37,052 nt of DNA from Deltaproteobacteria bacterium (lineage in GTDB: Bacteria > Desulfobacterota > Desulfobulbia > Desulfobulbales > Desulfurivibrionaceae). Location of the stretch: NCBI GenBank assembly GCA_026388735.1, contig JAPLJG010000030.1:1-37052 (forward strand), in the 5' to 3' direction. Numbering within the stretch: the stretch's first letter is position 1; the number at the start of each line of letters is the position of its first letter. Both the position numbers and the translations under genes were made by a program. The notes below the pieces were generated by a model, which was not told the DNA's origin, ran no database searches, and worked only from the letters and a program-made list of their open reading frames with translations. Below, piece by piece: positions 15,853 to 23,894 of this stretch.

Positions 15853-17154
15853 ATGGCATCGAGCACCAGCAACCTTGACCTGTTGGTCCAATCCCAGGCC
15901 GGTAAGGAGATCACGGCAAACGCCCTGTTTGACGCGGCCAGCCCGGCGACTCTTTTAGGACGGCGGCAGTCCACCACCAGCGGGTTGACCTGGGGATATT
16001 ACGGCGGGACGCTGCCCATTGCCGGGACACCGACTGCCGTGGCAAATGGAACGCTTTCCCTGGTTGCCTCGCGCACCCAGCAGATAGAGGCCGGGTTAGT
16101 TTCCACCACGACCACGGCGATAACCGGTCTGACCTTGGCCAACCCCTGCGTGGTCACCGTGGCTTCGCATCCATATGGCGTCGGGGATGTGTTGTGGATA
16201 GACGGCCTGGTTGGGACTGTGGAGCTCAACAAATCGTTTGCCCTGGTCACCGCCGTGACGGCAACCACCATCACCCTATCGCTATCAAGCGTTGGGCTCA
16301 CCGCCAGGACCAGCGGCGGAACTCTGGCGCGGGTAACAAGCGGCGGTGCGGTAGCATTGCAGATAGGCAAAGGGTTGGGACCGGCATTTGTCGCTCCAAT
16401 TTCCCTGTATCAGGTTGTAACCGCAGCCACCACCATATCCAGCTACACGGATTATCGGGTCAACCCCGCAGGCAGCGACAGTCAGGTTTCCCTCAGTATT
16501 GCCGGCGCCGCAAATATCGTGCTCTCGACACCGGTAAGGCAAACCGAAAGAATAGAGTTTACTGGGGCCATTACGGCCAATATCGCTGTAATAGTCCCTC
16601 CGGTGGTGGGTCACGCTCAGGTAATCAATAACACCACGGGCGCGTTTACTGTGACCGTAAAGACCCCGGCTGGAACAGGGGTGACTATCCCGGTTGGCGT
16701 TCCGGTGGATCTGTCCTGTGACGGAACCAACATCTTGAGTTCCGTTGACGCTCTCCTGAAGGACACCAGCGGCGGGGTTGTTGGGCTGACGCTGTTCAAA
16801 ATAAATTTCAAAAATGCGCTCAACACCTTTACCTCATTTTTCACCAACGCCAATACCGCAGCCAGAACCTATACCTTCCAGGATCGGGATGGGACGGTGG
16901 CCGACAATACGGACTTGGCCGGGAAAGCCGCACTGGCTGGAGCATCGGGGCAGGATTTTGCCGTGAATTCCCTGGCCGCGACCGCCACGGTGAAAACGGG
17001 CGGGTACACCGTGGCCACGTTGCCTGCTGGCACGGCAGGCATGCGGGCCTATGTGACGGATGCGACCACCCCGGCGTATCTCGCCGCAGTGGTCGGGGGC
17101 GGTGCGGTTGTTACCCCGGTGTTCTACAATGGGACGGGGTGGGTTTGTGGTTGA
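15853..17154 (+). CDS. tail fibre-like structural protein with FCCH-like module
   Basis: The 433-residue protein opens with SSTSNLDLLVQSQAGKEITA, typical of structural proteins placed at the start of a tail fibre region. Residues about 88-160 are another copy of the beta module seen in the tube and DUF2460 proteins (NPCVVTVASHPYGVGDVLWI). The middle (TERIEFTGAITANIAVIVPP) and the C-terminus (TVATLPAGTAGMRAYVTDAT, ending FYNGTGWVCG) are shared with many phage fibre tips. It probably attaches to or forms part of the host-contacting end. It begins three bases after the tip protein stop. Receptor specificity cannot be read from the sequence. Confidence 0.72.
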   Translation: MASSTSNLDLLVQSQAGKEITANALFDAASPATLLGRRQSTTSGLTWGYYGGTLPIAGTPTAVANGTLSLVASRTQQIEAGLVSTTTTAITGLTLANPCVVTVASHPYGVGDVLWIDGLVGTVELNKSFALVTAVTATTITLSLSSVGLTARTSGGTLARVTSGGAVALQIGKGLGPAFVAPISLYQVVTAATTISSYTDYRVNPAGSDSQVSLSIAGAANIVLSTPVRQTERIEFTGAITANIAVIVPPVVGHAQVINNTTGAFTVTVKTPAGTGVTIPVGVPVDLSCDGTNILSSVDALLKDTSGGVVGLTLFKINFKNALNTFTSFFTNANTAARTYTFQDRDGTVADNTDLAGKAALAGASGQDFAVNSLAATATVKTGGYTVATLPAGTAGMRAYVTDATTPAYLAAVVGGGAVVTPVFYNGTGWVCG

Positions 17155-17187
17155 GGATGGGGAATAGCAAGGAAAACCGCTTGGGGG

Positions 17188-17460
17188 ATGATGAAAATGG
17201 CTGATTGCAAAAACAAAGAAGATGCCGACAACTGCCCCGCTGCCCGAGGTGCGGCAAAGAGTGCGGTCAAGGATGTTTTCGCCATTCTGGGCGTGAATGT
17301 GGACGACCCCGCAGCGGTGGAAGAATTCAGAAAATCGCTCCGCTTTGGCGATGCCCTAAGAAAAGCAGCGGACAAGAGCTTCATCGCTTTTGCGATCGCC
17401 GTGGCCGGGATGGTTATTGCCGCCCTAGTTGCTGGCGTCAAAGTCAAGTTGGGGGGCTGA
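17188..17460 (+). CDS. small membrane protein, holin candidate
   Basis: Up to 90 residues (alternative start at 17197, [10 protein letters not shown]). The N-terminal two thirds are polar and helical, with [20 protein letters not shown], and a single hydrophobic helix ([20 protein letters not shown]) lies at residues about 64-83, ending in a basic KVKLGG. Such a small one-helix protein directly before cell-wall lysis genes is a holin candidate, but other small phage membrane proteins look the same. Neither start has a strong ribosome site. The next gene begins two bases after its stop. Confidence 0.6.
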   Translation: MMKMADCKNKEDADNCPAARGAAKSAVKDVFAILGVNVDDPAAVEEFRKSLRFGDALRKAADKSFIAFAIAVAGMVIAALVAGVKVKLGG

Positions 17461-17462
17461 CC

Positions 17463-18023
17463 ATGAGAAATAATGTCAAACAATACCTGAAGCACATCTT
17501 GAAAGAGCACCGCCCATATGTCTTGTGGGGTGGATCCGTCGCCGTTGTTGCATGGTTCTATTTCACAGAAAAAGGCCCCTCCCAAGGAGAAGAGACCCAT
17601 TTAAGGCTTCAACTTCTATTCTGGGGGCTGGTGCTCGGTCTGCCTGTATACCTTATGCGTAAGGCATTGATGCCTGGAGATAGCCGCGCTCTTTTGAAAG
17701 AGGCCCGAGAAGGTAATGTTGGCTCTGCGATAGTCTGGGCTGCCATGGCCCTGCTCACTGGGATACTATTTTTGGCCTTTGCCATGACCGCTCATGCCGA
17801 ACCTCCCCCGGCATCCCTGCAACACCTGCCAGTTCTCCGGGCAGAAGCAACCAGCGCATGGCCGGATGTTCCTGGCGTATCGAACCTGGCCGGGCAAATC
17901 GAGCAGGAGACGTGCCCCGCGCTGACCAGCAAAAAATGCTGGAACCCGCATACTGAACTAAAGACAGACCGTGAGTATGGGTTTGGCCTGGGGCAAATCA
18001 CCGTCACCAGCCTGTTTCAATGA
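17463..18023 (+). CDS. membrane-anchored lytic transglycosylase, N-terminal part of a split gene
   Basis: The ATG at 17463 gives 186 residues. Three hydrophobic helices (about 19-34, 50-67 and 87-110) precede a periplasmic segment with an SLT-like catalytic region, [20 protein letters not shown] (likely catalytic Glu149) and GFGLGQIT (175-180). The product ends soon after at SLFQ. The rest of the enzyme, including the AYNGG motif, is in the next gene in a different frame, joined by an ATGA overlap. Compared with undivided relatives I recall, about 10-20 residues between GQIT and the RDW segment are missing, so a deletion with frameshift probably split the endolysin. Confidence 0.7.
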   Translation: MRNNVKQYLKHILKEHRPYVLWGGSVAVVAWFYFTEKGPSQGEETHLRLQLLFWGLVLGLPVYLMRKALMPGDSRALLKEAREGNVGSAIVWAAMALLTGILFLAFAMTAHAEPPPASLQHLPVLRAEATSAWPDVPGVSNLAGQIEQETCPALTSKKCWNPHTELKTDREYGFGLGQITVTSLFQ

Positions 18024-18382
18024 GGGACTGGCGATGGGAAGACCGATTCAACGCGCGGTATCAACTCCGCACTTTGATTCTGACCGACCGAGGAAATTAC
18101 CACCGGCTTTCCTTCGTTGAGAATCCCCTCGAGAGGCTTGCTATGGCGTTGGTCGCCTACAACGGGGGGTTGGGTGGCCTGCTCTCGGATCGTCGCCTGT
18201 GTGCGGCCACGAAGGGCTGTGATCCCAATGTATGGTTCGGCAATGTAGAGCGCACCTCCTTGAAGGCCAAGACCGCGGCGAGGGGGTACGGTAAGAGCTT
18301 TTTCGAGATCAATCGGGAATACCCCCGGAACATCTTGGGGTTTCGTCGTGAGCACTACGCGACGTGGTTTGGGGAGGTCTGA
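18020..18382 (+). CDS. lytic transglycosylase, C-terminal part of a split gene
   Basis: The 120-residue product starts [20 protein letters not shown] and includes [20 protein letters not shown], the YNGG motif expected in the second half of an SLT lysozyme-like domain. A cysteine pair follows ([17 protein letters not shown]). The start at 18020 overlaps the stop of the first half (ATGA), which could allow coupled translation of a two-part enzyme, but no good ribosome site is present. The more economical reading is that an ancestral continuous endolysin was broken. The next gene starts one base after its stop. Confidence 0.65.
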   Translation: MRDWRWEDRFNARYQLRTLILTDRGNYHRLSFVENPLERLAMALVAYNGGLGGLLSDRRLCAATKGCDPNVWFGNVERTSLKAKTAARGYGKSFFEINREYPRNILGFRREHYATWFGEV

Positions 18383-18383
18383 G

Positions 18384-18923
18384 ATGGATTTTTTACCATG
18401 GCAAGTAAAGGTTGGCGCTGGGGTGATTTTGGCCGTAGCCTTAATCGGTGGATATTTTGCCTGGGCCAATCACCAGCAGGGGATCGGTGAAGACAGGGCG
18501 ACAGCAGCGTGTAATTTGAAGATCGACACCCAAAAAAAAGAAGCCGCCACCACTTTAGCCAAGGAGACCGCCCGGGTGGTGGCGACCGAGCGGGCCTTGC
18601 AGGATTTTAAAAATCACCAGGAGGTAAAAGATGCAGACAATAAATCAAGGGTGGCAAGCCTCACTGCTCGCCTGCGTGATCTTGCTGTTAATGGCAGGCT
18701 GCTCGACCCCCACGCAGATCCAGGATGTGGGGGCAGTGGTAGTGGCTCCAGCGGTACAGCTCCAGCCGGTCCCGGCAATCGTCCAGATAACGGAGCCGAT
18801 GCCGGTGGGTTACTTTCAGCAGACCTTAGCCGATTACTTCAGCGCCTCACGGTAGAGGCGGACACGATCAACAACGCCTATATATCCTGCCGGGCCGACG
18901 CCGAGGCAGTGAGGGTCAAATGA
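18384..18923 (+). CDS. inner-membrane spanin (Rz-like)
   Basis: The 179-residue protein has one N-terminal membrane helix (about residues 9-27, VKVGAGVILAVALIGGYFAW) followed by a long periplasmic region, including the helix TLAKETARVVATERALQDFK, and a short glycine-rich linker. This is the plan of an i-spanin, which spans the periplasm and meets an outer-membrane lipoprotein to fuse the membranes at lysis. A second gene with a lipobox lies entirely inside this one in another frame, the classical Rz/Rz1 layout. A spanin pair implies a host with an outer membrane. The end overlaps the next gene by four bases (ATGA). Confidence 0.85.
   Translation: MDFLPWQVKVGAGVILAVALIGGYFAWANHQQGIGEDRATAACNLKIDTQKKEAATTLAKETARVVATERALQDFKNHQEVKDADNKSRVASLTARLRDLAVNGRLLDPHADPGCGGSGSGSSGTAPAGPGNRPDNGADAGGLLSADLSRLLQRLTVEADTINNAYISCRADAEAVRVK
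18631..18855 (+). CDS. outer-membrane spanin lipoprotein (Rz1-like), nested in the spanin gene
   Basis: In the +1 frame relative to the surrounding i-spanin gene, the ATG at 18631 follows a perfect AGGAGG (18619-18624) with six bases between. The 74-residue product has a signal helix ending in a lipobox, LLLMAGCS, with the lipidated cysteine at residue 24. It continues with a proline- and valine-rich mature part (APAVQLQPVPAIVQITEPMP), as in Rz1 proteins. It would sit in the outer membrane and bind the C-terminus of the i-spanin. The lipobox, ribosome site and nested position together make a strong case. Confidence 0.88.
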   Translation: MQTINQGWQASLLACVILLLMAGCSTPTQIQDVGAVVVAPAVQLQPVPAIVQITEPMPVGYFQQTLADYFSASR

Positions 18924-19102
18924 CCACCCTCAATATCCCCCAGCCAGACCACCTCCGCGACGCAGTCATGCATGCCCACGCGGACATGACGGTGGGAATC
19001 AAGATGCTGCGAAAGTGGCGCTTGATTATGGCCTGGAGAAAACTCCACCAGGGATATAAGCGGTTGGGAAATGCCCTGGACACGGGGAGTCCTACGGCAT
19101 GA
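18920..19102 (+). CDS. small hypothetical phage protein
   Basis: The 60-residue basic product (MTTLNIPQPDHLRDAVMHAH, then LRKWRLIMAWRKLHQGYKRL) starts in an ATGA overlap with the spanin stop, which supports coupled translation. It resembles no family I can name. A further 19-codon frame (19099-19158, MKKNKWGQPCGDEEGTDDD) bridges it to the next gene by overlaps and may also be translated. Confidence 0.55.
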   Translation: MTTLNIPQPDHLRDAVMHAHADMTVGIKMLRKWRLIMAWRKLHQGYKRLGNALDTGSPTA

Positions 19103-19150
19103 AGAAAAACAAATGGGGCCAGCCTTGCGGCGACGAAGAGGGAACAGACG

Positions 19151-19375
19151 ATGACTGATGAAGCCGATCTGGCCTCTAAGTATGAATCACTGGAGCGGAT
19201 AAACGGGATATCCCTGGCCGCCAGGAATATGCACAAGCGCAGCCTTATCTCCCTCACCCATTGCCTGGAGTGCGGCGCCGAGATCCCGGAAAAACGCCGC
19301 CAGGCAGAGCCAGGGTGTGAGCTGTGCGTGGAGTGCAAGTCGTGGCAGGAAAAAGGAGGGGGTTTTTGGCCGTAG
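19151..19375 (+). CDS. DksA/TraR-type C4 zinc-finger protein
   Basis: The 74-residue protein carries the four-cysteine finger CLECGAEIPEKRRQAEPGCE followed by LCVECK, the pattern of small phage members of the DksA/TraR family (C..CG.PIPE.RR...G..LC..C). Members bind the secondary channel of RNA polymerase and alter promoter choice; this is known for DksA and TraR and inferred here. The N-terminal helix includes ASKYESLERINGISLAARNM. It is the last phage gene before the tRNA, and the first CGTAGACAC repeat overlaps its stop codon (TAG at 19373-19375). Confidence 0.83.
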   Translation: MTDEADLASKYESLERINGISLAARNMHKRSLISLTHCLECGAEIPEKRRQAEPGCELCVECKSWQEKGGGFWP

Positions 19376-19410
19376 ACACCCCCCAGAAAGCGTAGACACT
19401 TCGTAGACAC
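19371..19410. repeat. three CGTAGACAC direct repeats at the phage-chromosome junction
   Basis: The nine-base sequence CGTAGACAC occurs at 19371-19379, 19391-19399 and 19402-19410, followed immediately by the terminator of tRNA-Thr. Short direct repeats at a phage end next to a tRNA gene could be recombinase arm sites or part of an attachment site. The opposite phage end is not in the window, so no att pair can be shown. Confidence 0.5.
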
Positions 19411-19418
19411 TTTTCGTC

Positions 19419-19450
19419 AAAAAAAGGGTTTCCGAATCGACCGGAAACCC
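19419..19450 (-). terminator. rho-independent terminator of tRNA-Thr
   Basis: On the minus strand GGGTTTCCG and CGGAAACCC form a nine-base-pair stem around a seven-base loop (arms at 19442-19450 and 19426-19434), followed by seven T. It starts nine bases past the end of the tRNA gene, as expected for a one-gene tRNA transcript. Confidence 0.85.
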
Positions 19451-19459
19451 TTGCCACAC

Positions 19460-19535
<76 letters not shown>

Positions 19536-19585
19536 GTTATACCTTGCAGGATAACGATATTTTTCGTATTTTAAACGATGTTCTG

Positions 19586-19614
19586 CATCTATCAACTTTA
19601 CCCAAAAGTGTCAA
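19586..19614 (-). promoter_or_regulatory. promoter for tRNA-Thr
   Basis: On the minus strand TTGACA (19609-19614) is followed after 17 bases by TAGATG (19586-19591), a perfect -35 box with a fair -10 box. Transcription would begin around 19579, giving a leader of about 44 bases before the tRNA. Confidence 0.55.
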
Positions 19615-19675
19615 GCCCTTCCCGTACACCAAACGGCAAAATATCTAAAATTTTACCCCAGGCCTGCTGGCAGCA

Positions 19676-21046
19676 ATGAAAAAAAACCGCCCAATTTCCA
19701 TTCTTGTCGTCGATGATGACAAAACCCATCGCATCATGCTGAAAACCATGCTGAAGCAATGGGGCTGGCAGATAGAAGAGGCAGATGACGGAACAACCGC
19801 CATCGAGGCTGTCCACAGCACGCCTTTTGATGCCATCCTCATGGATGTCCGCATGACCAAGCTGGACGGCATTGAAGCCCTGCGGCAGATTCACGCATAC
19901 AATCCAGCCATTCCCGTGGTCATCATGACCGCCTACTCTTCGGTGAATGCCGCCGTTGAGGCCATCAAGATCGGAGCCCACGACTACCTGACCAAACCCC
20001 TTGATTTCGACCGACTCAAACTCACCCTGACCCATGCCTTGGAGCACCGGCAAGTTCAAGAAAACAAGGATTCCCCCCGCACCAATAAAGCCCCGGCCAT
20101 GAACGCCATGGGAATTATCGGCAGCTCAGGGCCGATGCGTGAACTTATGGAAATGGTGTCCTATGTCGCGCCAACCGAGGCAACCGTTCTTATCTCAGGA
20201 GAATCGGGCACGGGCAAGGAATTGATCGCCGCAGCCCTGCACCACAATAGCGCTCGAAAAAATGGCCCCTTTGTCAAGGTCAACTGTGCGGCCCTAGTTG
20301 AGAATCTCCTGGAATCGGAACTGTTCGGCCATGAAAAAGGCGCCTTTACCGGGGCTGACCGGCGGCGGGAGGGAAGATTCGTCCAGGCCAATGGCGGCAC
20401 CATCTTCCTTGATGAAATAAGCGAAACCTCACCGGGCATGCAGGCAAAACTCCTTCGAGTCTTGCAGGAACATGAGGTCCAACGGGTTGGCGGGCAGGAT
20501 ACCCTTGCCGTTGACGTGCGCGTCCTGGCGGCCAGCAACCGTAAACTTGAGGAAGAGGTAGCCCAAGGCACTTTCCGGGAGGATTTGTACTACAGACTCA
20601 ACGTAGTGCCCTTGCACGTCCCCCCACTCAAGGATCGCAAAGAGGATATCCCGGCCCTAGCAGAATACTTTGTGGAAAAATTTGCCAAGAAAAACAACCG
20701 GCAGGTCTCAGGTATTACCCCACGCTGCATGGCTCTGCTGCTCAACTACCCCTGGCCCGGAAACGTGCGGGAACTTGAAAACGCCATTGAGCGCGGCATC
20801 ATCCTCATGCGTGGCGACTACCTCGATGAGGAGTCTCTGCCCATCCCGGTGCGGCGTTTTTCCACGAAAAACGAGGACTCACTTGCCTCTGCCGTTACTC
20901 CCCCTGGCTCACTTGAAGAGGCGGAAAAGATCGTCATCAAAAACATCCTGACGGAAACGGGGGGCAACAAAAGTGAAGCATCCCGTCGCCTGAACATCAC
21001 CCGCAAAACCCTACTCAGCAAAATGCACAAGTACGGCCTGCCCTGA
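19676..21046 (+). CDS. sigma-54-dependent response regulator (NtrC/ZraR type)
   Basis: The 456-residue protein has three domains. The receiver (residues about 8-122) has the acidic pocket DDD at 13-15, phosphoacceptor Asp57 (FDAILMD) and KPLD near 107. The AAA+ domain (about 148-380) has Walker A GESGTGKE at 175-182, the sigma-54 contact loop GAFTGA at 222-227 and Walker B GTIFLDE at 241-247. The C-terminal Fis-type helix-turn-helix (about 415-456) reads GGNKSEASRRLNITRKTLLS. It activates sigma-54 RNA polymerase after phosphorylation. No sensor kinase gene is adjacent, so its signal is unknown. The ribosome site before the ATG is weak. Confidence 0.95.
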   Translation: MKKNRPISILVVDDDKTHRIMLKTMLKQWGWQIEEADDGTTAIEAVHSTPFDAILMDVRMTKLDGIEALRQIHAYNPAIPVVIMTAYSSVNAAVEAIKIGAHDYLTKPLDFDRLKLTLTHALEHRQVQENKDSPRTNKAPAMNAMGIIGSSGPMRELMEMVSYVAPTEATVLISGESGTGKELIAAALHHNSARKNGPFVKVNCAALVENLLESELFGHEKGAFTGADRRREGRFVQANGGTIFLDEISETSPGMQAKLLRVLQEHEVQRVGGQDTLAVDVRVLAASNRKLEEEVAQGTFREDLYYRLNVVPLHVPPLKDRKEDIPALAEYFVEKFAKKNNRQVSGITPRCMALLLNYPWPGNVRELENAIERGIILMRGDYLDEESLPIPVRRFSTKNEDSLASAVTPPGSLEEAEKIVIKNILTETGGNKSEASRRLNITRKTLLSKMHKYGLP

Positions 21047-21057
21047 AGCCCCTCCGC

Positions 21058-22056
21058 TTACAGAGCCCACCCCTGAAAAAGTTCATCAGCAAGAGGCTCC
21101 GCTACCAGACGGCGCTCTTCTCCCCCAGAGGCAAACAGCACCGTTGCCGCAGCTGACTCCCCAACCGTTTTTTTCCCGAAGCGCACCACCAGCCCGGCTG
21201 CCGCAGCAAAATCATCCGGGTGCCCAGAATGCAAAACCCCCATTGGCCCGGACCGCTCCGGCATGTGCACCAGAAAATCACCCGGATCATGCAGCGCCTC
21301 AAGCCGGACATTCTCCGCTTCATCACGCCCCAGGACAAGCCAGCCGCCATGGGGCAGCTGGAAATGACGGCCAAAGAGGAGCAACCGAATATCATTAAGC
21401 CTGACCTGGGGATAATGGGAATAATACCAGGCGATCCTTTTTGCTTGGTCCGGTTCGGTAAGGACACAGCCTCCAGCAGGGCGAGGATAGTCCTTGATGC
21501 CAAATTGTTCGGCCAGCTGTATCTGGGGCTGCCTCCCCCTGCCGTTGAAATCAAGGAGAAGCTCCCGATCCACCACCCCCTCTCGCTCAGCAAAAGTCGG
21601 CTCCTGTGTTTTGGCGCACAATGGCCGCAGGAGAATGCCAGTACAGCCGCTGTCCCGTTCAATAATCCGCAGGGTATCACGGCGCTGGGACATTGGCCGT
21701 TGCCCGATCACCTCGCCGGTAATCAGAAAAGAGGCGGAGAATTCCGGCATCAGCATTTTTGCCGCCCGGAGCAGGAGGATCTTGCAATCGATGCAGGGGT
21801 TGAAATTCTTGCCGTAGCCATGGGGAGGATTACGCAGCATGGTAAAGTAGGACTCGCTCACATCCCGAAGAACAACTTCAATACCGTAACTATCCCTGAC
21901 CATCTGGGCATATTCCTGCTCTCGGGCCAGGAGTTCATAGCCGAAAAAGGGAGTAACAAACTTGACCGCCTGCACCGCAATCCCCTGCGCCGCCACCACC
22001 CGACAGGCAAGAATACTGTCCAGCCCGCCGGAAAAAAGAGCCAGAGCACGGGTCAT
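21058..22056 (-). CDS. PP-loop tRNA thiolation-like enzyme with C-terminal DUF814/NFACT-R-like domain
   Basis: The 332-residue protein begins with a PP-loop, FSGGLDS (residues 8-14), which binds and activates ATP. It has a CIDC pair (Cys88, Cys91) and a later GGC (Cys197), the cysteine layout of thiouridine-forming enzymes related to MnmA/ThiI. Residues about 225-330 (FQLPHGGWLVLGRDEAENVR) resemble the DUF814/NFACT-R RNA-binding fold. The likely job is sulfur insertion into tRNA, but the substrate base cannot be told. It overlaps recN by four bases (ATGA) and is co-transcribed with it. It ends 11 bases from the convergent response regulator gene. Confidence 0.8.
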   Translation of the reverse strand: MTRALALFSGGLDSILACRVVAAQGIAVQAVKFVTPFFGYELLAREQEYAQMVRDSYGIEVVLRDVSESYFTMLRNPPHGYGKNFNPCIDCKILLLRAAKMLMPEFSASFLITGEVIGQRPMSQRRDTLRIIERDSGCTGILLRPLCAKTQEPTFAEREGVVDRELLLDFNGRGRQPQIQLAEQFGIKDYPRPAGGCVLTEPDQAKRIAWYYSHYPQVRLNDIRLLLFGRHFQLPHGGWLVLGRDEAENVRLEALHDPGDFLVHMPERSGPMGVLHSGHPDDFAAAAGLVVRFGKKTVGESAAATVLFASGGEERRLVAEPLADELFQGWAL

Positions 22057-23729
22057 AAGGCTGCCTTGCGCTCCATGAGCGTGCGCACATAGGCCAGGGT
22101 CTGTTCGCTGACCGAATCTCCATCCAGCATCCGGGCAAGTTCCTGCTCTCGTTTTTCGACGGACAGCGGGATAATAGCGGTTTGGGTGCGAGCATCGACC
22201 ACGGATTTTTGCACCAAAAAATGCTCATCAGCCAGGCAGGCAATCTGCGGGAGATGGGTGATGCAAAAAACCTGGTGATGCCCGGCCAGCTCCCGGATCT
22301 TCCTGGCCACCGCCTCGGCCGCTTTGCCGCTGATCCCGGCATCGATCTCATCAAAAATAACCGTATCCACCTGATCCTTCTCGGCCAGGAGTGTTTTTAA
22401 GGCCAGCATCAACCGCGACAGCTCGCCGCCCGAGGCAACCTTGGCCAGGGATTTTGGCTCCTCGCCCTGATTGGCGGAAAACATGAATTCCGGACGATCC
22501 CAACCAAGTCTGGAGATGGCCCCCAGTTCCTGGCCCGGCTCCCCCTTAAAACATATCTCAAAAACCGCCTGCTCAAAACAGAGAGAGGTCAGCGATGCAC
22601 GAATCTTGGCGACCAGCTCCTGAGCCGCGGCCAGACGGGCCTTGGAAAGCAAGGCCGCCGCCTCGCCCAGAGCAACTTCGCTTTGATGCACTTCTTTCTC
22701 TAGGGAGGCCAGCCGCTCATCCAGCGCCTCGATTTCGGCAAGCTCCTGCTTCGCCTCCTGGCCAAAGGCAATGACCGCGTCAAGCTCCCCGCCATATTTT
22801 CTTTTGAGCCGCTGCAACAGATCAAGACGCGCCGTCACCACATCGAGACGCGCCGGATCACTGGCAAGGGTCTCCACGTAATTGCGGATTGCTTGAACAT
22901 GGTCTTCCAGCTGAAAGCAATTCCCGGCCACCTCTTCGGCAAGCCCCGCCAGGCTGGGATCGAAAGCGGCCATCTGGACCAGATTTTTGCGCACCAGAGA
23001 AAGCGGGGTATTGACCGCCTCCGCCAAAAGATGCCAACTTTTTTTCCCAAGGCCGATCAAGTCATCGGAGGCCCGCAGCTTGTCACGCTCAAAAACCAGG
23101 GCCACGTCTTCCCCTGGGCTGGGTGCAGCCTCCTCGATCTCCCTGGCCTGAAAGGAGAGAAAATCACGACGCTGCTCCTTGTCCCGCTCCTTGGCCACAA
23201 GCGCCTGGTATAATTCCTTGGATTCCCGCCACTTGTCATAGCACTGGGAAACGATGAGCCGCTGCGGCCAGAGACCGCCGACCGCATCAATGCAATCAAG
23301 ATGGCTGCGGGGCTGCAACAGTTGCTGGTGATCGTGCTGACTGGCAACGCTGAGCAGATTTTCCATCACCTCGCCCACCGCCTTGGCCGTGGCCAGACTG
23401 CCGTTCATGAAATACCGGCTGGAACCTTTCAGGGAAATAACCCGCTTGACCACCAGCTCGGCCTCTGCTTCACATCCCATTTCCGCCAGTTTTTCCAGGA
23501 TGAGTCCATGTTGGGGATCAAGTTCAAAAAGGGCCTCAACCGTTGCCGTCTCCGCCCCGCCTCTGATCCAGGTGGCAGCAGCCTTTCCGCCCCCCAGCAG
23601 ATGAATGGCCTGCAAGATGATGGATTTCCCAGCCCCGGTCTCTCCGGTAAGAACCGTGAGCCCCTCGGCAAAAGAAACATGCAGTTTCTCGATGAGGGCA
23701 AGATTGGTGATGATGAGTTCCTTCAGCAT
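22053..23729 (-). CDS. recN: DNA repair protein RecN
   Basis: The 558-residue product is of full RecN length. Walker A is GETGAGKS at residues 29-36 after the MLKELIITNLALIEKLHVSF start. A coiled-coil middle follows, then the ABC signature SGGELSRLMLALK, Walker B TVIFDEIDAGISG and the THLPQIACLAD switch region. RecN is an SMC-like ATPase that holds broken DNA ends for recombinational repair. On the minus strand AGAGAG lies a short distance before the ATG as ribosome site. No clear LexA operator is visible upstream. The downstream overlapping gene encodes the PP-loop protein. Confidence 0.97.
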   Translation of the reverse strand: MLKELIITNLALIEKLHVSFAEGLTVLTGETGAGKSIILQAIHLLGGGKAAATWIRGGAETATVEALFELDPQHGLILEKLAEMGCEAEAELVVKRVISLKGSSRYFMNGSLATAKAVGEVMENLLSVASQHDHQQLLQPRSHLDCIDAVGGLWPQRLIVSQCYDKWRESKELYQALVAKERDKEQRRDFLSFQAREIEEAAPSPGEDVALVFERDKLRASDDLIGLGKKSWHLLAEAVNTPLSLVRKNLVQMAAFDPSLAGLAEEVAGNCFQLEDHVQAIRNYVETLASDPARLDVVTARLDLLQRLKRKYGGELDAVIAFGQEAKQELAEIEALDERLASLEKEVHQSEVALGEAAALLSKARLAAAQELVAKIRASLTSLCFEQAVFEICFKGEPGQELGAISRLGWDRPEFMFSANQGEEPKSLAKVASGGELSRLMLALKTLLAEKDQVDTVIFDEIDAGISGKAAEAVARKIRELAGHHQVFCITHLPQIACLADEHFLVQKSVVDARTQTAIIPLSVEKREQELARMLDGDSVSEQTLAYVRTLMERKAAL

Positions 23730-23894
23730 ATGGCTCTCTATACAAGATTATCTGGAGATTGCAATGGTTGACCTGCCCCGCAAGGAAGAGCAGAACAAAT
23801 GGTGGCGTAAATAACCGATCATCATTATATTAAAACAATTACGTGAAGATGGAAGCAAAGAACTCCCCTATCGTAGGTTATCCAAATATTTTCC

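Noticed and set aside
18020-18023. TGA at 18021-18023 as a possible selenocysteine codon in the endolysin
   Set aside because: The frame after this TGA soon reaches another stop and does not match the rest of the enzyme, which lies in a different frame; no SECIS-type hairpin follows.
19419-19450. The hairpin beside the tRNA as an attachment-site core
   Set aside because: Its stem followed by seven T on the minus strand, nine bases after the tRNA end, is fully explained as a transcription terminator.
21220-22092. A 290-codon plus-strand frame opposite the PP-loop gene
   Set aside because: The minus strand carries PP-loop, CxxC and DUF814-like motifs and overlaps recN as an operon; the plus frame has none.
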